DNA from: Notamacropus eugenii
Lineage: Eukaryota > Chordata > Mammalia > Diprotodontia > Macropodidae
Direction: 5' to 3'
Assembly (NCBI RefSeq): GCF_028372415.1
Contig: NC_092874.1
Location: forward strand, 338,932,151-338,996,150
DNA length: 64,000 bases
The notes beneath the pieces were generated by a model. That model searched no databases, was not told where the DNA came from, and saw only the letters and a list, made by a program, of their open reading frames with translations. Below are positions 19,165-29,829 of the stretch, piece after piece. Numbering within the stretch: the first letter of the stretch is position 1; every line of letters begins with the position of its first letter. The position numbers and the translations under genes were made by a program.

Positions 19165-21989
19165 CTTTTTTTTCTTTTTTTAATGTTTACTTATTTTTAG
19201 TTTTCGACATTCTTTTCCACAAAATTTTGAGTTCCAAATTTTCTCCCTATCTCTTCCCTTCCCCACCCCAAAATGCCATGCATTCTGATTACCCCTTCAC
19301 CCAATCTGCCCTCCCTTCTGTCACACCACTCCCTATCCTTATCTCCATCTTCTCTCTTTTCTTGTAGGGCAAGATAGATTTCTATACTTCATTACTTGTA
19401 TTTCTTATTTTCCCATTGCATACAGAAACAGTTCTCAACATTTGTTCCTAAAACTTTGAGTTCCAACTTCTTTCCCTTCCTCCCTCCCCATCCATCCCCC
19501 CTGAGAAGGCAAGCAATTCAATATAGGCTATATATGTGTAGTTTTGTAGAAGACTTCCATAATAATCATGTTGTATAAGACTAATTATATTTCCCTCCAT
19601 CCTATTCTGCCCCCCATTTATTTTATTCTCTCTTTTGACCTTGTCAATCGCCAAAAGTGTTTACTTCTAATTTCTCCCTCATCCTATTTGCCCTACCTTC
19701 AATCATCCCCCACCCCACTTGTCCCCTTCTCCCCTACTTCTCTGTAGTGTAAAATAGATTTTCATACCAAGTTGAGTGTGCATGTTATTCCCTCCTTAAG
19801 ACAAATGTGATACGAGTAAGCTTTACTTTTTTCCTCTCACCTTTCCCCCTTTCCCCCTTCATTGAAAAATTTTTTCTTACCTCTTTTATGAGAAATAATT
19901 TGTCCTATTCCATGCCTTCTTTTTTCCTCCCAATATATTCTTCTCTCATCCCTTAATTTTATATTTTTAGATATCATCCCTTCCTATTCAACTCACCTTG
20001 TGCTCTCTGTCTATACATACATAAGTATGTATGTATAATCCCTCCAACTACTTAAATACTGAGAAAAGTTTCAAGAGTTACAAATAATGTAAGCAGTTCC
20101 AGTTTAGTAAGTCCCTTATGATTTCTCTTTCCTGTTTACCTTTTCATGCTTCTCTTGATTCTTATGTTTGAAAGCCAAATTTTCTATTCAGCTCTAGTCT
20201 TTTCATCAAGAATGCTTGAAAGTCTTCTGTTTCATTGAATGACCATTTCCCCCCCTGAATTATTATACTCAGTTTTGCTGGATAGGTGATTCTTGGTTTT
20301 AATCCTAGTTCCTACAACTTTTGGTATATCATATTCCAAGTTCTTTGATCCCTTAATGTAGAAGTTGCTAGGTCTTGTGTTATCCTGATTGTATTTCCAC
20401 AGTCCTTGAATTGTCTCTTTCTAGCTGCTTGCAATATTTTCTCCTGACCTGGGAATTCTGAAATTTCGTTATAATATTCCTAGGAGTTTCTCTTTTCAGA
20501 TCTCCTTCAGGATGTGATTAGTGGAATCTTTCAATATTTATTTTACCCTCTGGTTTCAGAATATTAGGGCAATTTTCCTTGATAATTTCATGAAAGATGA
20601 TATCTAGGCTCTTTTTTTTTTTTATCATGGCTTTCAAGTAGTGTCATACTTTTTAAAGTCTATTCTGAATTTATTTTCCAGGTCAGTTGTTTTTCCAATG
20701 AGATATTTCACATTGTCTTCTATTTTTGCATTCTTTTGATTTTGTTTTGTAGTTTCTTGGTGTCTCATAAAGTAATTAGCTTCCATCTGCTCCATTCTAA
20801 TTTTTAAAGAACTACTTTTTTCAGTGAGCTTTTGACGCTTCTTTTCCGTTTGTCTGATTTGGCTTTTTAAAGCATTTTCTCCTCATTGGCTTTTTGGACT
20901 TCTTTTGCCAGTTGAGTTAGACTATTTTTAAAGGTATTACTTTCTTTAACATTTTTGGGTCTCCTTTAGCAAATTGTTGACTCTTTTTTGTGATTTTCTT
21001 TCATTATTCTCATTTCTCCTCCTAATTTTACCTCCACCTCTTTTATTTGATTTTCAAAATCCTTTCTGAGTTCTTCCATGGCCTGAGACCATTGTATATT
21101 TATTTTGGAGGTTTTGAATGCAGAAGCCTTGACTTTTAGGTCTTCCTCTGATGGTATGCATTGTTCTTCCTCATCCAAAATGATGGAAGAAAATACCTGT
21201 TCACCAAGAAAGTAGTCTTCTATAGTCTTATTTTTTCCCCTTTTTAGGGCATTTTCCCAACCAGTTACTTGATTTTGAGTCCTTTTTCAAGAGGAGCATA
21301 TGCTCTGGGGATCTATAATTTCTCAGTTTCTCCAAGGTGACATAATCATAGGAGAGGAGTTTACTCCTCTCTTGGCTTGTGATCTGGTCTGAGAACAACC
21401 ACAAGCACTCTTTTCTGCCCAAGATCTGTTAGGATAATTCCCTCTTCAGAGCCTCAATCAGCTCCACCAGGCCAGCCAGTGGTCCTCCTCACCCCAGAAG
21501 AACCACTCAAGGCTGACATTGAGATCAGGTATATGTTTCCCCCAAGGGCTTTATGGTGAGGGCTCCTAAAATGGATGCTGTGCTACAGCAACTGCTACTG
21601 CCCTTGGGCCTCTGGGGTGTGATCATATTCCCTTCTAATACAGGTGGAAGAGCTTTCTCACTGACCTTTGAAGCTGCCTTTGTTTGTGAGTTGAGGGATC
21701 TGAGAACCGCAACTGCTTCCAGGGATTCCACCCCCTGAGTCCTGCTCCATATCTTTTTGTGCCCAGCAATACAGCCAAGTCTGGGCTGCTCTCTGCTCCG
21801 TGCCTAGTGTGATAGACCTTTCCTGTCAGCCTTCCAAGCTGCCTTGGGCTGAAAATCTCTTTCACTCTGTCGTTTTGTGGCTTCAACTGTTATAGAATTT
21901 GTTTAAAGTCATTTTACAGGTATTTTATTGACTATGAGGGGAAACTTCTACAGGTCCGTCCTTCTACTCTGCCATCTTGGCTCTGCCCT
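19165..21989 (-). mobile_element. Second full-length HAL1, older (HAL1-B)
   Basis: Co-linear with HAL1-A over its length on the minus strand. The 5' end is at about 21989, with the CCAAGATGG motif (plus strand 21972-21980). ORF1 remnant lies at 21252-20160, the two-module 3' UTR at 20155-19185, and a T-rich end (poly(A) on the minus strand) at 19166-19180. No ORF2. It is clearly older: ORF1 is interrupted at several places and I could not find a convincing target duplication. The 5' part (21260-21989) is less GC-rich and does not show the ~160-bp tandem units of HAL1-A, so the two copies either belong to different subfamilies or the promoter has decayed. Confidence 0.85.
20160..21252 (-). pseudogene. 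HAL1-B ORF1 remnant
   Basis: It starts at the ATG at 21252, with an in-frame TAA two codons later (ATG CCC TAA). Past that, NKTIEDYF (21232-21209) aligns with NKTIEGYF of HAL1-A. Coiled-coil text is recognisable at 21178-20966 ('EELRKDFENQIKEVEVKLGGE'-like), and RRM/C-terminal text in scattered frames to about 20165. The reading frame changes repeatedly, so the gene is dead. It is useful mainly as an independent witness of which N-terminal residues the family kept. Confidence 0.75.
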
Positions 21990-21994
21990 TGTAA

Positions 21995-22795
21995 TATATT
22001 TTGTAAGCAGTCTCAACTGCTGCTCAGTAGCCAATTAAAATATTCTTTTTCATACAGTAAGCAGACTAGAAACACTATTTTTGTGTGCTTCCAAGTCTAT
22101 GTTGGGATACTGTATTAGGTAGAGTATTCTGTGCATATTCACTTGCATGGATATTCACATATTCACATGCATATTCACTTATTCATATAAGTACTGGGCT
22201 ATCTTTTGGTAATCCCAGTTTCCTGTTACATACTGATTATAGAGAAAATAAGGTTTGAGGAAATGATATTGTTGACAACTCAAGAACCAGGAAATACTTA
22301 TTACATGAGATGATAGTTTAACTGAGCCTTAGACCACAAGAAGCAACGGTGAAGAGTGAGAGCATACTAGATTTATGGATGCAGAAAGTTAAAACTCAAG
22401 TACGAACAGCAAGTAGTTGATATTAGCCAGTTTATAGCGCACAAAGGATAATGAAGAATAATCTGAAATGCCTGATGTTTCCTGACCTTTCTTTTCAGTT
22501 TTGTAAGGGTATACCACTCAAAATCCTCCATTGTCTTATAAAAAATCTTCTAATTTAAGTCAATGTTAATCGTCCCTGCTATATCTTTTGTCAAGGAGTT
22601 GAAGGAAGCATTTACTGGTCAAGAGAGTTTCTGGTCTTTATTGACTCTCTTGCATGGTGATTTTTTACCATTATTTAATGGTCTCTAAGACATAATGAAT
22701 GTCAGGGCCAATACTTTTAATTTTATTCATCCCCATACTGGGGAGAGATATTAACTTTTTTAATTGGTCAACTTAGAGTCATTATAGACATATAT
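21995..22795. other. Unrecognised AT-rich sequence
   Basis: No gene. A small local repetition of 'atattcaca(tg)catattcac' sits at about 22134-22180. Confidence 0.4.
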
Positions 22796-22799
22796 AATG

Positions 22800-23240
22800 C
22801 ATTCTTGTTTTTCTTTTTCTGAATTTGACTTTTATTTTGAACTTTGCTCAATTAGTCAACAGCCTAAGTGTACACAGACAGATCATTTTGAAAAAAAAAA
22901 TTGCTACATCTGTCACCAGTTGTTTTGTGGTTTTTAAGATAGTCATTTTTAATACTTTTTGATACTTATCTTCCTTAATGCCTTCAAACACTTATGGGTG
23001 AAGAAACAATAATGTTCAATTTAGAGGTTTTAGATCAGTCAATGAAACTAAACTAAGAAACTTAATTTTCCAACATGTTTTGCCATCTTCTTTCTATCTG
23101 TCTGTAGGAGTTACTGATTAAAAAGCTTTTAAGACTTCATTTGGATGATACTATCAAAATATTTGTAGAATTTCTCGATTTGTTCATCTTCTGCAACAGA
23201 TGTTGACCAATAAAGAGCAATTATCTTCCTCTTGCTTGTT
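22800..23240 (-). mobile_element. Probable RTE-type LINE remnant, second copy
   Basis: Shares several blocks in order with 16740-17255, including 'gtgtacacagacagatcatt' with 'ctgtgcacaggcaattaatt', and 'tttgtagaatttctcgattt' with 'tttgtagaatttttccaaca'. Two diverged copies of one dispersed element are therefore present; the class is uncertain. Confidence 0.38.
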
Positions 23241-23244
23241 TGTT

Positions 23245-23810
23245 TACATTCATTGTGATCATGACAAGGTGAAATGATCAAGTGAACAGTGAAATGAAGT
23301 TTTTATTGCCTTTGGGCACACAATGAATTAGATGCTGACAACTTCTTATTTATTTCCCCAAGAAAAACATGTGAGGCATGCTTCCATTTAGGGAGACTTT
23401 ATTTTTTTCTTGTTTTCTATATCGAAAGAAAGAATGTCAAAATGAACTCTTTTTTTCAGTTTCTCAAAGAATGTGTCAGCTCATCAATTAATGAAAGGAG
23501 GTTCTATTTTACTAATGGTAATGGTCACATTGGTACTTTTACAAGTTCTGTAAAGTTCTTCATACCCTTTTTGTCACTATAACATCATCACTGAGGAAGC
23601 AGGTCATCGTGGAGTATGGCCCGTTGGGGATTTTACTCATTGATTATCATTGTGAAAAGATTTTCTACCTAATGGATAACATTCTAGTTATGTGCTTGTA
23701 CTTATTTAATTGATTTGGTCCTCAGACAGACAACATAGTTTATTTCTGGGATCTCGCTTGAAATTTTTAATCTCTAGTGTTTATTGGAGCTCTGATTCTA
23801 CTAGCATGTC
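23245..23810. other. Unrecognised sequence
   Basis: No gene or named repeat; it might continue the preceding LINE remnant. Confidence 0.35.
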
Positions 23811-23814
23811 ATTT

Positions 23815-24029
23815 TATATTCAATAAAACAATCAACAATAATTCATTAAGGATTTATTATTTTTCCAGGCACTGAATGAAGTGCTAAGTATAATACAAAG
23901 GTGAAAGTAAAATTTTCCCGGATGTCAAGTAACTTGTATTCTATCCAGGGAGAAATACAGAATAAGTGAAAAATAAATATAAAGTAATTTAAGGAGGGAA
24001 GTCACAAGGAGAGAGGGATCACAAAAAAT

Positions 24030-24072
<43 letters not shown>

Positions 24073-24190
24073 GTGTTCATACATTGACTTTTGAAGGAAT
24101 TCTAGAAGGGCTAGATGTAGAGAGACTATACTCTGTATGTGACACAGAACAAAGGCATAGAGATGAGAAAGAGAGTGTTGTATGAAAGGA
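23815..24190 (-). mobile_element. L2 LINE 3' fragment with (TG)n inside
   Basis: On the plus strand, 'attaaggatttattattttt', 'ccaggcactgaatgaagtgc', 'taagtataatacaaaggtga' and 'cttgtattctatccaggg' follow the reversed L2 3' terminus (…aagcatttattaag…ccaggcactgtgctaagcg…ggatacaaa…). A later part, 'acaaaggcatagagatgaga', fits the upstream L2 body. Confidence 0.7.
24034..24069. repeat. (TG)n microsatellite
   Basis: About 18 uninterrupted TG units. Confidence 0.98.
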
Positions 24191-24194
24191 ACAA

Positions 24195-24885
24195 GAATCG
24201 CGCCTGCTTCAGCTACCTTCATGGCCATTGGAACAAATTGTTCCCATCCACCCATTTCACCAGGCAAGTCTCTACATCCTTAGGGGTCCATCCCTCACTC
24301 CCCTAAATCACCAACAGATTTGAGATCCCTTGGTTTTCCCAACCTGCTTTAACCAGTCTGCTCAAATGTTTTATCATGGTGTGGCTGCTGTATATGGGAG
24401 ACCTTGAGGCCATAGCAGAGAGTTAGGTGGACCAGGTAGACACCAAAGGTGGAAAGCAGCCCTGAGAAGTGCTCATCACCCTCACACCAGAGGTACAAGC
24501 CTTCCCTGAACTAACACTCCCCTTATATAATGGTAGTAGTGTTTAAATAAAAACTCTGTTATCATCATCTGGATCATTATTCATCATCATAATTTATCAG
24601 ATTTGATGCACTTCATGTATGTTTTCATGCCTCTCCAACTGGGTTCATCAGACATTTCCTTAGCTAATTCCACCACCCCCCTTCCCCACTGCAGTGATTT
24701 TTTTTTTATTTTTTTGGTATTTTGTTACAGTCTTTCCTTGTTTTCAAAATGAACTTGTACTCTAAACCATTGTTAGCTTTCTCCATTTGGTAGATGAAGC
24801 CCTAGAATCAAACATGAAATATATAAACCTAGACATACTTATGCATGTCTATTCAGATTTAGAAAGCTACATGTATACACATAAG
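24195..24885. other. Unrecognised; GC-richer block 24200-24500
   Basis: Less AT-rich than its surroundings. 'gaccaggtagacaccaaagg' and 'tggaaagcagccctgagaag' look like a dispersed repeat, but I cannot name the family. No gene. Confidence 0.35.
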
Positions 24886-24887
24886 TT

Positions 24888-25144
24888 TGTTATTCAGTCA
24901 TTTTCAGTCATGTCTGACTCTTCTTGAACCCATATGGTGTTTTCTTGGCAGAGATAATAGAGAGTTTTACCATTTCCTTCTCCAATTCATTTTACAGATA
25001 AGGAAACTGAAGCAAACAGGGTAAAGTGCTTGGCTTAAGGTAACACCCATAAGTGTCTGAGGCCAATTTTGAACCCAGGAAGATGAGTCTTCCTGACTCC
25101 AGGCACAGTGCTCTACACACTGATCTGTCTAGCTGCCTTCCTAC
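24888..25144 (-). repeat. tRNA-type SINE with RTE-like tail, complete
   Basis: On the minus strand: head 'aaggcagctagacagatcag', 'gtagagcactgtgcctggag', B-box-like 'gggttcaaaattgg', then 'cagtttccttatctgtaaaa', 'atgaattggagaaggaaatg' and tail 'agtcagacatgactgaaaat'. The same family as 3985-4248, in better condition. Confidence 0.88.
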
Positions 25145-25227
25145 AGAGTAATATATATTCACATATACAGTCAAGTGTTTACACAAACAAGATCCTCCTA
25201 TTCAATCTAATTACCTGCTCCTGAAGC

Positions 25228-25425
25228 AGTGTGGAATAGTAGAAACTGCCTGTTTTGTTCAAAGGATCTGAGTATGAGTCAAGGTTCTGACACTTATTCA
25301 TATGTGAAATTGGGGAAATTTTTCACTCTGTCTGACCTCATTTCTTCATCTGAAAAATTAGTTGATTGTTTATAGTTGATATCTAAGATCCCAGATAATT
25401 CTCAATCTATGACCTTACAATATAA
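25228..25425 (+). repeat. MIR-type SINE
   Basis: 'gcagtgtggaatagtagaaa', 'gagtcaaggttctgacactt' and 'atttcttcatctgaaaaatt', ending near 'ctcaatctatgacctta'. Order and spacing fit a full-length, diverged MIR-type SINE. Confidence 0.7.
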
Positions 25426-25429
25426 ATCA

Positions 25430-26780
25430 ATGGGCTTTAACTTCATTATGAGAGATTATGAGAGATGTAGAATCCTCTTTTGACAGGAATAGTAAAGACA
25501 ATTCTCCAGAAGCTATGCAAATCATCCAGGAAGTTTTCCTAAGGTTGTTCTATTTTAAAGTACCCTAAAGGTGCAGATGTTGTATTAGTAAGACAACTTC
25601 CTAGACTATTTTACTGGCTTTTGGAACCAATCTTCTCAAGCAAGGAAAGATTTTTTATGCTAGGATAATTCTGTGACCTCCTTCCTTGTCCCTCTAAATA
25701 CTGTGACCTTTTCCTTAAGACAGCTGCTTGGTGTCCACTGCCAGTATGACTGCCCCATGCACTGACCTCTGGACTTCTGTGGGCTATAACATGAATATGT
25801 TGTTTCTTGAATACTTTTAAATAATTCAGGGTCATCCTGATCCCCAAAACAAGAGCTTATCCTGCTGGGAGTCACCTTTAATAAGCATGGGTTCTATTTA
25901 AGTTTGCATCAAATGCATTTCTGAACCCAAAAATATCTTGCTTTTTAGGTACTTCTTTTTGTTGCTATACATGTTCTCCCTTCCTTCAAACCCCACAGTC
26001 ACCACTACCACCCCTTTTGATAAAACTAAACTTCACAGGCCTCTGTACATAATTTGAGCAAAACTTGATTCTTTGAACTTCCAACATTAAAACAAAAGAA
26101 ACTGCATGACTCTTTTGACTCTCATGAGATAGCCTTGTTTTTTTCAGAATAAACTATTGTCCACCACAGATTACATTAAGAAGTCCCTTGGTCTTTGTTT
26201 TCTGTTCATTTCTTACTATAAATAACTATCCTAAACTTTTAAAGCTAAATGCAAAAAAAAAAAAAATTCTGGCTGCTTCAAGTCACAAGGCAGTTTCCTG
26301 CTCAGGGACCCTCCCCCTTGGTGGGTGCTTTGTGAAAGGGAGAAAACTAAAGAGAAGGTATTTTGTTTTACTTTGTTAAATATAATTGGCAGGTCCATCA
26401 AAAGTTGTGTTAATCAAATCATATTTTAAATACATCAGAAAAGTTTATAGAAATTTTTTATTATATTCTTTCATAAAGTAAAGCCTCCTTTTATATATTA
26501 ATTTAATATCTGAATCCTCTTGTTAATGCAAATAAACATTCCCTTATTGATTAAAAAAAGAAAGGAATAAGAATCTGCAGAGTGTAGGGAAAAAGGAAAA
26601 AACCTGCAATTTTGTTTTAATCGTTTTTTTGCATATCTCACTGTTTCTCAAAGAAAATTTGGCACAAGCAAATGAAAATTTGAATTATGCTTAAAATGTT
26701 TGCTAACATATCAATTATGTTGAAACAAATTTTTGTTCTGCAGAAATGACTCTATTTTATCCTACAAGTCATAGGTAGCA
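25430..26780. other. Unrecognised sequence
   Basis: No gene or nameable repeat. Small frames at 25611-25875 have no recognisable domain. Confidence 0.4.
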
Positions 26781-26784
26781 ACTA

Positions 26785-27180
26785 AAATTTTGATCAGTTA
26801 GTCAAAAAGCATTTTTTTTGATGTTTTATATACTTGAAGGGCTGCGATAAGCATTATGGTAATATGAAGAAAGAATATGGTTTTTTGTTCTCAAGGAGCT
26901 CATGTTACAATGAGGGAGACATAAGTAATTATCTAGGCATTTATAAGTTCTGCACATAGTAGATAGAAGACCATCTCATGAGGGATCCACAACATAGGGA
27001 ACAAGTGAAAATCTGCTTAAACAAAAAGAATGGAGATTGAACTGAATATTGAAGGTAGCCAGAGAAACTGAGTCTATAGTAGTGAGGAAGAATGGTCTAG
27101 ACATAACAAATAGCTGGTGTAAATGCATGGAGTTGAGAGATTAAGTGTCTTGTCCTAGGAGGCTAGTTACAGTGGATCAT
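26785..27180 (-). mobile_element. L2 LINE 3' fragment
   Basis: On the plus strand, 'cttgaagggctgcgataagc', 'tctcaaggagctcatgttac', 'aatgagggagacataagtaa' and later 'gtaaatgcatggagttgaga' match the reversed L2 3' body in order. Confidence 0.72.
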
Positions 27181-27189
27181 AGACTACAT

Positions 27190-27445
27190 AAAAGGGAATT
27201 AGACTGTAGGAAGACTTGAGTCAGGAAGGCAGAGTTTGATTTGGGCCTCAGATATTTAGTAGTTGTGTGACATTGGACAAGTAGCTTAACTTCTGTATTT
27301 TTCAGTTATCTCAATTGTAAAGGAAGGATGATAATAGCACCTACCACAGAGGACTGTTGTGAGGAACAAATGAGATAATATTTGTGGAACCATTTAGCAC
27401 ATGTCTGGCACAGGTGATACATAAATTATCATTCTCTTTCATTTC
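27190..27445 (+). repeat. MIR/CORE-SINE, near full length
   Basis: 'gacttgagtcaggaaggcag', 'tttagtagttgtgtgacatt', 'ggacaagtagcttaacttct', 'cacctaccacagaggactgt' and 'aaatgagataatatttgtgg', ending 'agcacatgtctggcacaggt'. The complete MIR order. Confidence 0.85.
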
Positions 27446-27529
27446 TATGCCATCCCAATTGTAAACAAGAATGATACTGAGATTACAAGTGTGAGACTGA
27501 AAAGATTATGGTCTCCTGTAGAAGAAGGC

Positions 27530-27998
27530 ACCCTGGTACATCCAGGATGGCCTGCTAGCACAGGTTCTTAGGTCTGCTTTTCTAAAAGGAAAGCAACTTT
27601 TGAGAGGTGAGCAATTTTCTTTACTTACATTCACCAACAGAGAAAATACAAGTAGAAAAATAGAGACCAGCAGACAGGGCATCTAATTGTCTGACCAAAA
27701 GCAATACATATATCACTGATCAACAGACAGATCCAACTGGGTGACCATTACATACATATATAGTTACAAGAGAGAAGCACCAACATCTGGGTTTTCAACA
27801 GGAAATTTCTTCCAAAGGTAAGCCCCCAAAGTCAAAACTCATTTCAGAATATGTATACATTTTTCTGAGCTGGAGGGCACGACTTTCATGACCAAGTGCC
27901 TCATTAGCAATTAGCAAAAGGTGTGGGCCTTCCTACAAAACAAGTCTCCACTAATCGAAGGCTTATTGATGGGCAGGGAAGATCTTTTCATTACATCT
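27530..27998 (+). mobile_element. Possible retroviral 3' internal fragment before LTR-B
   Basis: The sequence directly upstream of the LTR at 28.0 kb has no match to other families that I recognise. It ends in a purine-rich 'gggcagggaaga' about 20 bp before the LTR, where a polypurine tract would sit. It may be the leader of a 3' LTR. Weak evidence; it is equally possible that this is unrelated flank. Confidence 0.28.
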
Positions 27999-27999
27999 C

Positions 28000-28475
28000 C
28001 GTAATGGTAATTTAGGTGGGAAGATTTTTCCCATTCATTAATAGGCCCATATCATCTGCCTGGCTCGCATGGAAGCATGAGTCACATGAGTCAAGTCACA
28101 TGGAACAAGAAGGGATGGAGCAGGAAGGGGAGAACAGAAACAAGGGGAGCTAGAGCAAAGCTGAGAGAAAACTGATTAGAGCAGTCAGAACTGAGAAAGA
28201 GAGAAAAGTAGACAACTAGGCTTGTGAGTGTTTGTGCAAAGGTCTGATAATGTGCAAAGACTTTCTGGTTACTATGATGGATTTCTTTCTTACTATGACA
28301 GATATGGTGTTCTAGTATTAGAATGTGGCTGTCTGGTATTTGAACAAATGTTTTGGTTCTGTCTTTCATGTGGAGAATCTGTTGTACTTTGTGATTCAGA
28401 ATTGCTCTGGCATATGGTTACTGTAGGTGCTATGAATTGGCACTACATTCTTCTCAACAGAAACAGAAAAACCTT
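28000..28475 (+). mobile_element. LTR of the same retroviral family (LTR-B)
   Basis: Co-linear with LTR-A: 'gtaatggtaatttagg' start, 'attcattaataggcccatat', 'gaagcatgagtcacatg', 'actatgatggatttctttct', 'tttgaacaaatgttttggtt'. The 3' limit is uncertain by tens of bases. No target duplication was seen. A fossil, similar in age to or older than LTR-A. Confidence 0.68.
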
Positions 28476-28689
28476 GGATTAATTGACTTTTTCCTATACC
28501 AGCTGAACTAATATCTCCATTGATTTAATTTCCCATCTTTTATGATTTGAATTTATCCAGGGAACAAGCAATTCCATTTTAGGAAAAACATTGTTGTGAC
28601 TTCTATTCAATCACCTCTTATGGAATTAAATTTTAATGGGACTGCTATTACTTAGTTTTATTTTTAATTGATTAAATGGCAATTAGTTC

Positions 28690-28865
28690 TGCCTCTACTT
28701 TCAATCACTATTGCACTAAAGAATGGTCTTTTGATTTTCACAAAAATCTTAGGAGGTAGGCATTATTATTATCATTCCATTTTTAAAGATGAAGAAATGG
28801 AAACTTAGAAAAACTAGTGAGGGTTAAATCTAGTGTTTCTCAGTTATAAATAGGCTCACAATTCT
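28690..28865 (-). repeat. MIR fragment
   Basis: 'aatcttaggaggtaggcatt', 'attattatcattccattttt' and 'gatgaagaaatggaaactta' follow the reversed MIR order. Confidence 0.65.
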
Positions 28866-28869
28866 AGTG

Positions 28870-29690
28870 AATGTTACCATTGGGTGTTAGTAAAAAAATA
28901 AACAATTCTACATTCCTGATTTTGTTCATGTACCATCCCTGATTCATGTCACCACCTCTGTATACCTCCAACAATAGCTCTTGACCTTCTTTCTGTCAAT
29001 TCACATATATTATGTCCTTTATGAGTAGGTTCAGCACCAAAAGAAAGCCAGTCTCTTAGTAATTTCTGATTACCAATCTTCTCCCCAAAGAAGATGCTAT
29101 GAAAAACATTTCCTTCCTTTCAGTATATCATCATGCCGTACCTTGTCAGAGTTTACTCAGTTTTCCTTTATCCTTAACTCCTTTTCTTTTTGACAAAGGA
29201 GGGCTTAAGCATTGATGGGGTTGACTGAAAGAATAGGCTACATCTATAAATTAGTATGATGCAAAAATAGAAGGTAGAAAGAATACATTTTTAAAGGACT
29301 TATTCTAAAATCATTTCCTCAAAAAGTCCTTTGTGACTAATTCCATCACAGCTTGATCACTTCCTTACTTTACATTCTTTGAGGATGTTTACATTCTGTA
29401 TTGTTTTTAACAGACTTCAGAGATAATGTGTGGACAAAATAAAATTAGTATGAATGATGTCTTATGTAACAAATGCAGGAAGATATGCTTTGGAGAAAAC
29501 TTCAGAAGAGTGGTTTCCAAATACGTTGAGAAATTTGTTCAACATTTAAATGCACTGTGTATGTTTAAGAACAGTAAACTAATCATGTTGTATAAGTTAT
29601 GCCTTGTTTATTGAAATATCAGTCGTGTAACTTTATAGTTATACCTTGTATGTTCATGTTCTCCATTTTACATTTTGTTTCAGAATAGAT
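28870..29690. other. Unrecognised sequence
   Basis: No gene or named repeat recognised. Confidence 0.4.
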
Positions 29691-29694
29691 TTTA

Positions 29695-29825
29695 AAGCCC
29701 TCAAAGACAGAGACTTTGAAAGCTATTTCTTGTTTTATTCTCCACATTATCTACCACAAGGCTCTGCATTCAACAAATTGTTCTTGAATGTATGGATGAA
29801 TGAAAGGATATATTAGTTGATTAAT
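29695..29825 (+). repeat. L2/MIR-type 3' end fragment
   Basis: 'cctcaaagacagagactttg' and 'aaggctctgcattcaacaaa', with an 'aatgtatggatgaatgaaag' end, fit a diverged L2-like terminus. Confidence 0.45.
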
Positions 29826-29829
29826 TCAT

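Noticed and set aside
24888-25144. tRNA gene
   Set aside because: The A/B-box-like head is part of a SINE with an RTE-like tail, and no cloverleaf with an intact anticodon arm is visible.
28000-28475. 4-6 bp target duplication around LTR-B
   Set aside because: No matching short repeat could be found. The 3' limit is uncertain.
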